Origin: CAXMQS01 sp036446035
Lineage (GTDB): Bacteria; Actinomycetota; Acidimicrobiia; Spongiisociales; JAOTWH01
DNA length: 32,277 bases
Assembly (NCBI GenBank): GCA_036446035.1
Contig: JAZFSG010000035.1
Coordinates: 1 to 32,277 of the forward strand
Direction of reading: 5' to 3'
Below, one piece after another: positions 1 to 6,912 of this stretch (positions are counted from its first letter, which is position 1; each line of letters opens with the position of its first letter). The notes beneath the pieces are model-generated. The model saw only the letters and a program-made list of their open reading frames with translations. It made no database searches and was not told where the DNA came from. The position numbers and the translations under genes are program-made.

Positions 1-1
1 C

Positions 2-187
2 GAGGCCGCCGCCGCGGCAGACTTTCGTGGCTCGCCCACCATCGTGATCGCCGGTCTGGACCCTTTCTCCGATCCCGACGCGCCGGTCGGCTTGTCGTGT
101 CGGGTTTACCGGACCGACGACGGGTACGCCGGTTCACCCAGTCTCGACCAGTTGCGCGGCGCTCTGTCGTCAGCGGCGGGGAGCTGA
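2..187 (+). CDS. Thioredoxin-fold protein, C-terminal part (partial)
   Basis: The window opens inside this gene; only the last 61 residues are present, ending at TGA 185-187. The visible part carries G-S-P-T-I-V-I-A-G-x-D-P-F, then a P-V-G-L-S-C-R-V-Y segment and a final G-S-P-S-L-D-Q-L. From memory of the family, this is the end of small actinobacterial thioredoxin/glutaredoxin-fold proteins, often annotated as thioredoxin-family or alkylmercury-lyase-related. The usual N-terminal redox cysteine motif would lie upstream of the window and cannot be checked. It ends 3 nt before the start of the rhodanese-CBS gene, so the two are almost certainly co-transcribed. Inference: it could supply electrons to the rhodanese active site. 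Family fairly sure, role unknown. Confidence 0.6.
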   Translation, partial: EAAAAADFRGSPTIVIAGLDPFSDPDAPVGLSCRVYRTDDGYAGSPSLDQLRGALSSAAGS

Positions 188-190
188 TCA

Positions 191-943
191 ATGGTCACCA
201 ATATCGAACGAGCAAGACTCCTGGCGCTCATCGACTACGGCGCCCAGGTTGTCGACGTGCTTCCGGAGGGCGAGTACGCCGCTCAGCACATTCCTGGAGC
301 CATCAACTTGCCACTCGAGCAACTCTCCGCTGAAACCGTTCAGGTGTTGAGCCGTGACAAGCCAGTGGTGGTGTACTGACACGACGGTCTGTGAGACATG
401 TCTCCGCGAGCCGCGTGTCGGCTCGAAGCTCTCGGATTCGAACAGGTCTTCGACTACACGGCCGGGATTGCCGAGTGGAAGGCAGCAGGACTGCCGACTG
501 AGGGATCCGAAGAACCCGGCCTGCAGATCTCCGATGCGACCCGCCCCGACATCCCCACTGCCGAGCCCGATGAGCTTCTCGGCGATGTCCTGGCCCGCGC
601 CAGTGATGCTGGCTGGGACGAGGCACTCGTCGTCGACTGCGATGGCGTGGTGGTGGGGCGTCTACGCGGCGCGAGTTGGAAGGCTGATCCAGCCATACGC
701 GCAGGGGACGCCATGCAGTCTGGACCGACGACTGTTCGTCCCAATGGATCGCTCCATTCCCTTGTCGACAGAATGGAGGAGCGTGGCACGCTCCTCGTGG
801 TGGTATCTGACCCGCAGGGCCGGCTCATAGGTGTGGTTCTGGCTGATGATGCCCGTCGGCTGGCAGTGGGGGAGCGTCCGGAGCTCGTCTGGCAGGACTG
901 CGATGGTTGTCCGGGCCGCTGGAGGGCGCGGGCTAGTAGCTAA
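191..943 (+). CDS. Rhodanese-CBS protein with two in-frame TGA codons; probable selenoprotein (Sec63, Sec68)
   Basis: ATG 191 follows GGGGAG by 7 nt. The frame runs 251 codons to TAA 941-943, interrupted only by TGA at 377-379 and 392-394. Read through, it gives a 250-residue protein: a rhodanese domain (about 1-105; V-V-D-V-L-P-x-G-E-Y near 20, A-G-I-A-E-W-K near 93) and a CBS-type region (about 120-235; V-V-D-C-D-G-V-V-V-G and V-S-D-P-Q-G-R-L-I-G-V). The active-site loop reads Y-X63-H-D-G-L-X68-D-M-S-P-R-A-A. As I recall the family, ordinary members have Cys at both X positions (Y-C-x4-C-D-L-S). Homology continues unbroken after the TGAs, including R-L-E-A-L-G-F. A C-terminal C-D-G-C could act as a resolving redox pair. 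Sec is therefore likely at 63 and 68. Alternatives are a pseudogene, or reinitiation at ATG 398, which has no clear ribosome site. Neither sel genes nor tRNA-Sec are in the window. Confidence 0.8.
407..425 (+). promoter_or_regulatory. Candidate bacterial SECIS hairpin
   Basis: CGAGCCG (407-413) and CGGCTCG (419-425) are perfect reverse complements and enclose the 5-nt loop CGTGT (414-418). There are 19 nt between the second TGA and the loop and 34 nt between the first TGA and the loop. As I recall the bacterial SECIS rules, the apical loop lies about 16-37 nt after UGA and has a G among its first two bases; both hold here. The hairpin is inside the coding sequence, as bacterial SECIS elements are. 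The codon in the loop is TGT (Cys) where relatives, as I recall them, usually have Trp. A competing fold exists: CGCG (405-408) with CGCG (412-415). Confidence 0.55.
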
Positions 944-948
944 TCGAT

Positions 949-963
949 GGTCACTGGTTCGAT
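949..963 (+). repeat. 15-bp direct repeat, left copy (tRNA T-arm-like)
   Basis: GGTCACTGGTTCGAT at 949-963 matches GGTCACAGGTTCGAT at 1143-1157 at 14 of 15 positions, 194 bp apart. The right copy lies in the T-arm of the tRNA-like fragment. Two copies of a tRNA 3'-end sequence around a short non-coding spacer resemble att sites left after loss of an integrated element. The copies are short, so chance similarity between T-arm-like sequences cannot be excluded. Confidence 0.35.
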
Positions 964-1124
964 GGAGGAGCTTGAGGCTCGCGGCAGGATCTCCGCGCCC
1001 ACAATCCCAACAGAATCCCAACACGAGGGCGGGACAAGTCGGGACCTCCAGGGATTCCGCGGGAACAAGGAGCCAGGCAACTCCTGGCGAAAGCAGCAAA
1101 GCCCCTGGTCAGCGTCCCCTTGAT

Positions 1125-1171
1125 ATGCCTTCACACGGCAGAGGTCACAGGTTCGATTCCAGTAGCGTCCA
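1125..1171 (+). other. Degenerate tRNA-Val(CAC)-like 3' half
   Basis: TGCC (1126-1129) and GGCA (1137-1140) form an anticodon-like stem with the 7-nt loop TTCACAC, which would give anticodon CAC (Val). A T-arm follows: ACAGG (1147-1151), loop TTCGATT, CCAGT (1159-1163), with an A-A mismatch in the stem. AGCGTCC-A (1164-1171) resembles a 3' acceptor strand and discriminator. No matching 5' acceptor strand or D-arm lies upstream, so this is not a complete tRNA gene. AGCGTCC also occurs at 1111-1117. The fragment fits the scar of an element integrated in a tRNA gene. The rest of 944-1213 has no coding sequence that I can support. Confidence 0.45.
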
Positions 1172-1201
1172 CGGCCGGAGCCACGGAGTCTCATGCGGGA
1201 C

Positions 1202-1207
1202 TAGGTT
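1202..1207 (+). promoter_or_regulatory. -10 hexamer for a leaderless propionyl-CoA synthetase gene
   Basis: TAGGTT ends 6 nt before GTG 1214, and no Shine-Dalgarno sequence lies between. That distance would start the transcript at or next to the start codon. No convincing -35 is visible. Confidence 0.5.
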
Positions 1208-1213
1208 GGGCGC

Positions 1214-3109
1214 GTGAGTGACTCCCCGTTCGCGGCCATCTATCGCAGATCGCTGGATGACGCTGAGGGTTTCTGGGGAGCTGCCGCGGACGAGATCGAT
1301 TGGGCCAGGCAGTGGGACGCGGTCCTCGACAGGTCGGCAACGCCGGCGGCACGGTGGTTCGTCGGTGGCGAGTTGAACACCTGCCACAACGCTCTCGATC
1401 GTCATGTTGAGAACGGTCGGGCTGAGCAAGCAGCACTGATCTACGACAGCGCTGTAACCGGAGACACCCGGGTCTACAGCTACCGGGAGCTACGTGACGA
1501 GGTGGCTCTCTTTGCCGGCGTGCTGAGTCGCAATGGGGTCGCTCGCGGAGACCGTGTCGTCATCTATATGCCGATGATCCCGCAAGCGGTCATCGCCATG
1601 CTGGCTTGCGCCCGGCTTGGCGCGGTTCACTCCGTTGTGTTCGGCGGGTTCGCATCCAAGGAGCTCGCCACCCGGATTGATGATTGCGAGCCAAAGGTGG
1701 TCGTATCGGCCTCGTGTGGGATCGAGGTCGATCGGATCATTGAATACAAGCCGCTGCTCGACGCCGCACTCGAGATGACGGCGAACCAACCCGTTTGTGT
1801 CGTGTATCAGCGCGAGATGTTGACGGCGGACATGCAACCCGACCGCGATCGCGATTGGGACGACGAGATGGCTCTCGCATCACCGCACGACTGCGTTCCG
1901 GTGCTCGCTACCGATCCGCTCTACATCCTCTACACGTCCGGCACGACCGGTCAGCCCAAAGGGATCGTCCGCGACAACGGAGGCCACGCCGTTGCACTGA
2001 AGTGGACAATGAAGAACGTCTACGACGTCAGTCCGGGAGAGGTCTATTGGGCCGCTTCGGACGTCGGCTGGGTGGTTGGGCACTCCTACATCGTGTACGG
2101 GCCGCTTCTTCAGGGCTGTACAACCGTGTTGTACGAGGGCAAACCGGTCGGCACACCCGACGCAGGTGCTTTCTGGCGGGTCATCGCCCAACATCAAGTC
2201 GCGAGCATGTTCACCGCGCCCACTGCAATTCGAGCCATCCGGCAGCAAGATCCCGACGGGGGACTGATCCCCCAGTATGACCTGAGCGAGTTCCGCTCAC
2301 TCTTCCTCGCCGGAGAGCGATGCGATCCTGACACGCTGTTGTGGGCGGAGAATCATCTAGGGGTTCCCGTAATTGACCACTGGTGGCAAACCGAAACGGG
2401 ATGGGCCATCGCTACGAGTTGCCTGGGCATGGAAGTGCCCACCGTGGTGCCGGGGTCACCGGGCCGACCTGCCCCCGGATGGGACCTGGTCGTGATGGGA
2501 CTCGACGGGAAAGAAGCCAGGGCCGGCGAGGTTGGCGCGCTGTGCGCCCGGCTGCCCATGCCCCCGTCGTCGCTCCCTACCTTGTGGAACGCAGATGAGC
2601 GGTTCGTCGACACATACCTGTCGGGCTACCCGGGATTCTATGAGACAGCAGATGCTGGCTTCATCGACGACGACGGGTATGTCCATGTCATGGCTCGTAC
2701 CGATGACATCATCAACGTGGCGGGACATAGGCTCTCCACAGGAGCGCTCGAGGAGGTTCTCACTTCTCATCCCGACGTCGCCGAATGTGCGGTGGTCGGC
2801 GTCTCCGATCAGCTTAAGGGCCAGGTCCCCGTCGGATTCCTGGTGCTCAAGGTGGGTGCCGGCAGCGAGGAAGACGAGGTCGTGAGCGACGTCGTCGCAT
2901 CGGTCCGCGAGAGGATCGGCCCCGTGGCGTCCTTCAAGTCTGCCGTCGTGGTCGATCGGCTTCCCAAAACCCGATCAGGCAAGATCTTGCGTGGCACCAT
3001 TGCTCGCATTGCTGATGACGCGCCATGGACTGTGCCGGCAACAGTCGACGATCCAGTCATCCTCGACGAGATCGCAGCGGCGCTATCCACGATTGGGTAT
3101 CCCCGATGA
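1214..3109 (+). CDS. prpE: Acyl-CoA synthetase, propionyl-CoA synthetase type
   Basis: 631 residues, typical for PrpE/acetyl-CoA synthetase proteins, which adenylate a short-chain carboxylate and transfer it to CoA. All core ANL motifs are visible: the phosphate-binding loop Y-T-S-G-T-T-G-Q-P-K-G (240-250), W-W-Q-T-E-T-G (390-396), the hinge region G-H-R-L-S-T-G (504-510), and P-K-T-R-S-G-K-I-L-R with the catalytic lysine at 590. Overall it looks more like propionyl-CoA than acetyl-CoA synthetase, but chain length cannot be fixed by eye; 3-hydroxypropionate or acrylate are other options. GTG 1214 is chosen because TAGGTT sits 6 nt upstream and the protein begins normally there. Its TGA overlaps the ATG of the next rhodanese by 4 nt. 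Crotonyl-CoA carboxylase/reductase nearby also points to C3-C4 acyl-CoA metabolism. Confidence 0.85.
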   Translation: MSDSPFAAIYRRSLDDAEGFWGAAADEIDWARQWDAVLDRSATPAARWFVGGELNTCHNALDRHVENGRAEQAALIYDSAVTGDTRVYSYRELRDEVALFAGVLSRNGVARGDRVVIYMPMIPQAVIAMLACARLGAVHSVVFGGFASKELATRIDDCEPKVVVSASCGIEVDRIIEYKPLLDAALEMTANQPVCVVYQREMLTADMQPDRDRDWDDEMALASPHDCVPVLATDPLYILYTSGTTGQPKGIVRDNGGHAVALKWTMKNVYDVSPGEVYWAASDVGWVVGHSYIVYGPLLQGCTTVLYEGKPVGTPDAGAFWRVIAQHQVASMFTAPTAIRAIRQQDPDGGLIPQYDLSEFRSLFLAGERCDPDTLLWAENHLGVPVIDHWWQTETGWAIATSCLGMEVPTVVPGSPGRPAPGWDLVVMGLDGKEARAGEVGALCARLPMPPSSLPTLWNADERFVDTYLSGYPGFYETADAGFIDDDGYVHVMARTDDIINVAGHRLSTGALEEVLTSHPDVAECAVVGVSDQLKGQVPVGFLVLKVGAGSEEDEVVSDVVASVRERIGPVASFKSAVVVDRLPKTRSGKILRGTIARIADDAPWTVPATVDDPVILDEIAAALSTIGYPR

Positions 3110-3501
3110 GCCCCGTAACAACTGGCCATGAGCAGCTCGTCGCCATAGCAGAGGCCGAGATCCGAACCTTGTCAGTGGAGGAAGCTAGGGATGCACAGGC
3201 ATCGGGAGCGCTCCTGGTGGATCTCCGAGATGTGCGGGAGGTCCAACGGGACGGAATGATCCCCGGCTCCTATCACGTACCTCGGGGCATGCTCGAGTTC
3301 TGGGTCGACCCGAGTTCCCCATATCACCATGAGGCACTTACATCAGCCGACCAGCTGGTGCTCTACTGCGACCTGGGTTGGCGGTCGGCCCTAGCCGCCA
3401 AGACGCTGCAGGAAATGGGCTTCACCAACGTTGGCCACATTGGCGGAGGGCTAGAAGCGTGGAAGGACGTAGGCGGCCCCATTGAACGCGCCGACGGCTA
3501 A
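3106..3501 (+). CDS. Single-domain rhodanese sulfurtransferase (Cys type)
   Basis: 131 residues, one rhodanese domain. It has L-L-V-D-L-R-D-V-R-E near residue 40 and the active-site loop C-D-L-G-W-R-S with Cys88, then a typical G-G-L-E-A-W-K end. Proteins of this type carry a persulfide on the loop cysteine and hand sulfur to acceptors such as thiols or cyanide; the acceptor here is unknown. The start is ATG 3106, sharing ATGA with the stop of the acyl-CoA synthetase gene, so translation is probably coupled. The frame is open further upstream, but only inside the preceding gene. Unlike the rhodanese at 191-943, the active site is encoded by an ordinary TGC. Confidence 0.85.
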   Translation: MSPVTTGHEQLVAIAEAEIRTLSVEEARDAQASGALLVDLRDVREVQRDGMIPGSYHVPRGMLEFWVDPSSPYHHEALTSADQLVLYCDLGWRSALAAKTLQEMGFTNVGHIGGGLEAWKDVGGPIERADG

Positions 3502-3540
3502 GCAGCGAGGCTGATCTAGCCGGTCAGGGTCGCGTCACGG

Positions 3541-4779
3541 TCAGGTTCTGCCGAGCCCAGGTTCCGGAGCACCGATGAGCGCTACCCGATTTCCGAAAGC
3601 ACCAACACCTTCCTCCATCTGGTGGTGGGCTTCACCGATGTTCTCAAATGAGAACACGTCACCGACACAGGGATCGATCGTGCCGTCGATCACGAGCTGG
3701 TTATACGCCAGAGCTTGTTCGTCGTTTGTTCCATGAGAACCCTGGAGGCGCTTCTGGCGCACCCAGTGGTACCGCAGGTCGGCGACGGCGGTGTATCCGG
3801 TCGTTCCTGCACAGATGACGACCATCCCGCCGGGCTCGCAGACGAAGATGCTGGTGGGGATGGTCGCCTCTCCGGGATGTTCGAAGACGATGTCGGGATT
3901 GCGTCGCTCTCCGAGCTGTTCCCACAACGCCTTGCCGAAGGCCCGGCACCCGTTCGTCCACTCACGCTGCCCATCGCCGTCCGTCCAGTGTGGCGGTACA
4001 CCCCAATGGTCGAAGTCCTTGCGGTTTATGAAGCCCACAGCCCCGAGCTGCTTGCAATACTCACCTCGCTCGTCGCTCGAGACCACTGCGACCGCCCGAG
4101 CGCCGTGAGCAACGGTGAGCTGGATGGCCTGGGTGCCGAGGCCACCGGATCCGCCCCAGACGAGAACGACATCGCCCTCCTTGACGGTGTTGCCCTCCCA
4201 ACCGAACAGCATCCGGTAGGCCGTTGCGCCGACCAGGGTTGGGGCGGCGGCCTCTTCCCACGTCAGCTGCGGGGCCTTGGGCATCACCTGATGGGATTGG
4301 GCGACGCAGAACTGACCGAAGGAACCGAAGTTGGTGTTGTAGCCCCAGATCGCGGCTGATGGTGAGATCATCGGGTCCTTGCCAGCGGCGATGGCCGGGT
4401 CCGCCTGATCCCACCATCCGGGATGAGTTACCACCTCGTCACCGATTGAAATGCCATCAACGGCGCTTCCGACGGCATAGACGATCCCCGATGCATCACT
4501 CCCCCCGATGTGGAAGTCATATGGTTCGCCAGACTTCTGGCGGATCGCGATCACGTCTATCGGGACACCGCGCGCCGCCCAAACGTTGTTGAAGTTGATG
4601 CCCGCTGCCATGACTCCAATGAGGACATCATCTGGACCTAGTTCCGGAACGTCGACGACCTCCGGCTGGAAAGCAGAGTTGGGATCACCGAACCGCTCCT
4701 GTCGTATGACTTGGGCGTGCATCTGGTCAGGAACCTCGCCGACGGCTGGCAACTGACCGACATCTACGAGCTTGCTCAT
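3541..4779 (-). CDS. ccrA: Crotonyl-CoA carboxylase/reductase
   Basis: 412 residues, zinc-independent medium-chain dehydrogenase/reductase. Visible features are G-I-N-F-N-N-V-W-A (60-68), H-P-G-W-W-D (119-124), the NADPH-binding G-G-S-G-G-L-G (209-215), V-V-S-S-D-E-R (232-238), and R-Q-K-R-L-Q-G-S-H-G-T-N (341-352). Family knowledge: Ccr reduces crotonyl-CoA with CO2 fixation to ethylmalonyl-CoA, in the ethylmalonyl-CoA pathway or for polyketide extender units; a His in the S-H segment helps hold CO2 and is present (His349). The start at 4779 is preferred over an upstream in-frame start (4809) because GGAGG lies 7 nt before it. The gene follows coxG on the same strand after 66 nt. Related acrylyl-CoA reductases share much of this sequence, so a purely reductive role is not excluded. 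Confidence 0.85.
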   Translation of the reverse strand: MSKLVDVGQLPAVGEVPDQMHAQVIRQERFGDPNSAFQPEVVDVPELGPDDVLIGVMAAGINFNNVWAARGVPIDVIAIRQKSGEPYDFHIGGSDASGIVYAVGSAVDGISIGDEVVTHPGWWDQADPAIAAGKDPMISPSAAIWGYNTNFGSFGQFCVAQSHQVMPKAPQLTWEEAAAPTLVGATAYRMLFGWEGNTVKEGDVVLVWGGSGGLGTQAIQLTVAHGARAVAVVSSDERGEYCKQLGAVGFINRKDFDHWGVPPHWTDGDGQREWTNGCRAFGKALWEQLGERRNPDIVFEHPGEATIPTSIFVCEPGGMVVICAGTTGYTAVADLRYHWVRQKRLQGSHGTNDEQALAYNQLVIDGTIDPCVGDVFSFENIGEAHHQMEEGVGAFGNRVALIGAPEPGLGRT

Positions 4780-4845
4780 CGCGTGTCCTCCGCTTGTCCC
4801 TCCAGACAACCTACTGGTGTCGAGACCAGGCAGCGCCGGAGTTCC

Positions 4846-5412
4846 TCAGTCGCCTCGTCCCAACAGCCGCTTGAAGAACTTGCCTATCCAGCTCAACAGG
4901 CCGCTGAGGAAGAGAGAGAGGCCCTTTACGTCTCCGGCCTCAATGGCGTCAGCTTCCTCGACGGTCTCCGCCGACATCTTGGCCTCTAGGCACTCCACGA
5001 ATTCGTTGATGAGTCGCTTGGTGATCTCTTCGACCAGACCGCTTCGTCCGAATTGGGCGATGGCTCCCGACAGTGATATGTCGGCGTCCACCGTCACCGA
5101 GGATCCACTGTCGATGGCCGTCACCGCATAGTCGACCTCTACCTGACCGCGGTTGCCGCCACTGCGGTCGACGCCCTTTCCCGCGATGTGGCCCCTCCGA
5201 GCTGCGTTGTCGCGGGTCACCGTGGCGTCACCCTCGAATTTGGCAGCCATCGGACCCAGCTTGATTTGGACGGAACCCTCGTAGGTACCGTCGCCATGGT
5301 CAGCAATGAGCTCAGCGCCGGGGAGGCACTGTGTGACCGATGGAACATCAGCGAACGCGGTCCACACGGCATCAACTGGCCGCTTCACCGCGAACGTGTT
5401 ACTCAATCGCAC
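4846..5412 (-). CDS. coxG: CoxG-type SRPBCC protein
   Basis: 188 residues. The first 150 form an SRPBCC/START-like fold of the CO dehydrogenase subunit G family: F-A-V-K-R-P-V-D-A-V-W near residue 7, L-P-G-A-E-L near 30, and a G-S-V-Q-I-K-L-G-P-M stretch near 46-55. The C-terminus has a hydrophobic and basic tail (L-S-L-F-L-S-G-L-L-S-W-I-G-K-F-F-K-R-L-L) that could anchor it to the membrane. In carboxydotrophs CoxG is thought to recruit the hydroxylase to the membrane. Start is GTG 5412 with AAGGGG upstream. It lies between the HAD gene and ccrA on the minus strand, facing away from coxSLM, which supports a link to that enzyme. Confidence 0.8.
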   Translation of the reverse strand: MRLSNTFAVKRPVDAVWTAFADVPSVTQCLPGAELIADHGDGTYEGSVQIKLGPMAAKFEGDATVTRDNAARRGHIAGKGVDRSGGNRGQVEVDYAVTAIDSGSSVTVDADISLSGAIAQFGRSGLVEEITKRLINEFVECLEAKMSAETVEEADAIEAGDVKGLSLFLSGLLSWIGKFFKRLLGRGD

Positions 5413-5470
5413 CGTTGGCCCCTTTGTGGTCTCGACGATAACGACTCGTTGGAGGTGACGATGCGAAGGC

Positions 5471-6139
5471 CTAGGCCTGCTCGAGCAGCAGGTTGGTTAC
5501 GCGCTCGAAGTCCGGTCCGGTGATGTCCGGCTGCGGGTAGAGCGGATTGCGCACCATGCCGGGCCGCATGATGTAGGCGCCACGGCAGCCGACACTCATG
5601 GCTCCGGCAACATCCCAGTCGTGGGCCGCCACCATGGTCATTGCCGACGGCTCAACTCCGAGCTTGGTCGCTGCCAAGATGTACACCTCGGGAGCCGGCT
5701 TGAACTTGGCCGTCGGGGTAACCGACATGATGTCCTCGAAGTATCCGGCGATGCTGGCGCTTGCGAGCTGGCTTTCGGCGGCCTCCTGCGGGGAATTCGT
5801 GAGGGCGGCCATCCTGAATCCTGCACTGGCAAGCCGATCGAGGTTGGGGGCAACGTCGTCGTGAGCAGGCAGGCTGGTCATCGCCGCGGCAATGGCGGCC
5901 ACGTCGTCAGCAGTCAATGACACCTGGTGTTGCTCCGCCACCATCTGCAAAGACGCTGTGCCGACGGAAACAAAATCCTGGTGTTCCCCGATGATCGTCA
6001 GGCTGAGCGCGTTGCGCAATACCAAGCCGAACCACTGCCGGCGCACCCCAGGGTTGCCAAACATACGCTGGAAGAGCGGATCGAGCGCCCGCAGGTCGAG
6101 CAGCGTTTCGTTAACGTCGAATACCAGCACACCGGCCAC
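5471..6139 (-). CDS. HAD hydrolase, haloacid dehalogenase type II
   Basis: 222 residues, the usual size for type II 2-haloacid dehalogenases. HAD motif I is F-D-V-N-E-T-L-L-D with nucleophile Asp8. Motif II is L-T-N-S (Ser116), motif III K-F-K-P (Lys147), and motif IV A-A-H-D-W-D-V-A-G-A (Asp174, Asp176). Members hydrolyse small 2-haloacids or related substrates; the DVNET version of motif I is common in proteins annotated this way, and the real substrate is unknown. Start is GTG 6139 with AGGAG 5 nt upstream. It is the first gene of a minus-strand run with coxG and ccrA, divergent from the coxSLM unit across about 110 nt. TAGCGT on the minus strand at 6164-6169 is a possible -10. Confidence 0.8.
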   Translation of the reverse strand: MAGVLVFDVNETLLDLRALDPLFQRMFGNPGVRRQWFGLVLRNALSLTIIGEHQDFVSVGTASLQMVAEQHQVSLTADDVAAIAAAMTSLPAHDDVAPNLDRLASAGFRMAALTNSPQEAAESQLASASIAGYFEDIMSVTPTAKFKPAPEVYILAATKLGVEPSAMTMVAAHDWDVAGAMSVGCRGAYIMRPGMVRNPLYPQPDITGPDFERVTNLLLEQA

Positions 6140-6220
6140 TGTCGCTCCTTGATAACCGATCCCACGCTAGAGCAACGGTGGGGGACACGCCGGCTTTTCG
6201 CACCCAGGGAACAGGGTGGC

Positions 6221-6226
6221 TAGTGT
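6221..6226 (+). promoter_or_regulatory. Possible -10 for the coxS operon
   Basis: TAGTGT lies about 25 nt before a small ORF with a strong ribosome site and about 140 nt before coxS. No good -35 is visible. It is the best -10-like hexamer that I see in the divergent region between the HAD gene and coxS. Confidence 0.3.
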
Positions 6227-6251
6227 CGACCAAGACCCCTGGGAGGCGACG

Positions 6252-6320
6252 ATGGCACAACCCACTGTTTGTGTTTCCCCCTTCGACTTCGTTGTCACCG
6301 TCCCCCGCTCTCCCCCGTAG
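6252..6320 (+). CDS. Possible 22-codon leader ORF upstream of coxS
   Basis: ATG 6252 follows GGGAGG by 5 nt, one of the best ribosome sites in the window. It opens a 22-residue frame ending at TAG 6318-6320, 43 nt before coxS. The peptide starts M-A-Q-P-T-V-C-V-S-P and ends V-P-R-S-P-P, with one Cys and several prolines. No family is recognised. It could be a leader peptide, a small protein, or chance. Support is only the ribosome site and its place in the operon leader. Confidence 0.35.
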   Translation: MAQPTVCVSPFDFVVTVPRSPP

Positions 6321-6363
6321 ACCGCCGCCAGCATCTGCAATCGAGTCATCAGAGAGGAGAGGC

Positions 6364-6912
6364 GTGGAAGTATCTATCAAGGTCAATGGCAAGAGTTACG
6401 AGCGTGACATCGAGGCGCGCACACTCCTGGTCGACTTCATTCGGGAGGATCTCGGTCTAACTGGCACCAACGTGGGATGTGACACCACACAGTGCGGTTC
6501 GTGCACAGTCCATATGAATGGGGCGGCCGTCAAGTCATGCACGGTGCTAGCAGTGCAGGCCGACGGTGCCTCGATCGCGACTATCGAAAGCTTGGCGAGC
6601 GACGGCGAGTTGCACGCCATGCAGCAAGCGTTCACCGATAAGCACGGGTTGCAGTGCGGCTTCTGCACGCCCGGGATGATCATGACTGCTGTCAAGCTGG
6701 TCGAGTCTCATCCGGACATCTCCGAAGACGACATCCGGCACGGACTCGAAGGCAACCTATGCCGCTGCACCGGATACGAGAATGTCGTGCGGGCGGTGGC
6801 TGAGGGGGCCCGCCTTTTCGACCCTCATAGTCCCTGGGAGATGGAACCGGCCGAGCACAAGATCACTCTTCGAGAGGCCGAGCGACGCGCTCGGGAGAGG
6901 AGCGGAGCATGA
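6364..6912 (+). CDS. coxS: Molybdenum hydroxylase small subunit, two [2Fe-2S]
   Basis: 182 residues, slightly longer than the usual 160 because of a charged C-terminal tail. The N-terminal ferredoxin-type cluster ligands are Cys39, 44, 47 and 59 (C-D-T-T-Q-C-G-S-C). The C-terminal cluster has Cys98 and Cys101 (C-G-F-C-T-P-G-M) and Cys133 and Cys135 (C-R-C-T-G-Y). It passes electrons from the molybdenum site in CoxL to FAD in CoxM. Start is GTG 6364, just after GAGGAGAG; upstream in-frame codons are not protein-like. Its TGA overlaps the ATG of coxL by 4 nt (ATGA), indicating coupled translation of a complex. Confidence 0.9.
   Translation: MEVSIKVNGKSYERDIEARTLLVDFIREDLGLTGTNVGCDTTQCGSCTVHMNGAAVKSCTVLAVQADGASIATIESLASDGELHAMQQAFTDKHGLQCGFCTPGMIMTAVKLVESHPDISEDDIRHGLEGNLCRCTGYENVVRAVAEGARLFDPHSPWEMEPAEHKITLREAERRARERSGA

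Noticed and set aside
394..403. Perfect 10-bp palindrome AGACATGTCT
   Set aside because: Its hairpin loop would be only 2 nt and it sits inside the coding sequence; it is probably incidental next to the better 407-425 hairpin.
191..943. Reading the gene as two separate proteins (191-379 and 398-943) or as a pseudogene
   Set aside because: Both halves are in the same frame, align as one known domain architecture, and the only stops are TGA at the two conserved Cys positions. No other damage is visible.
191..943. Genome-wide reassignment of TGA to Cys or Trp
   Set aside because: TGA is the normal stop of prpE, coxS, coxL, coxM, coxD, coxE, xdhC, thrS and others in the window, with proteins of normal length.
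1125..1171. tRNA-Sec with anticodon TCA
   Set aside because: The only loop that gives a stem is TTCACAC, with anticodon CAC. There is no 8-bp acceptor, no long variable arm and no 5' half.
940..1194. Minus-strand ORF with W-N-R-T-C-D-L
   Set aside because: This is the usual false peptide produced by translating the antisense of a tRNA-like sequence.
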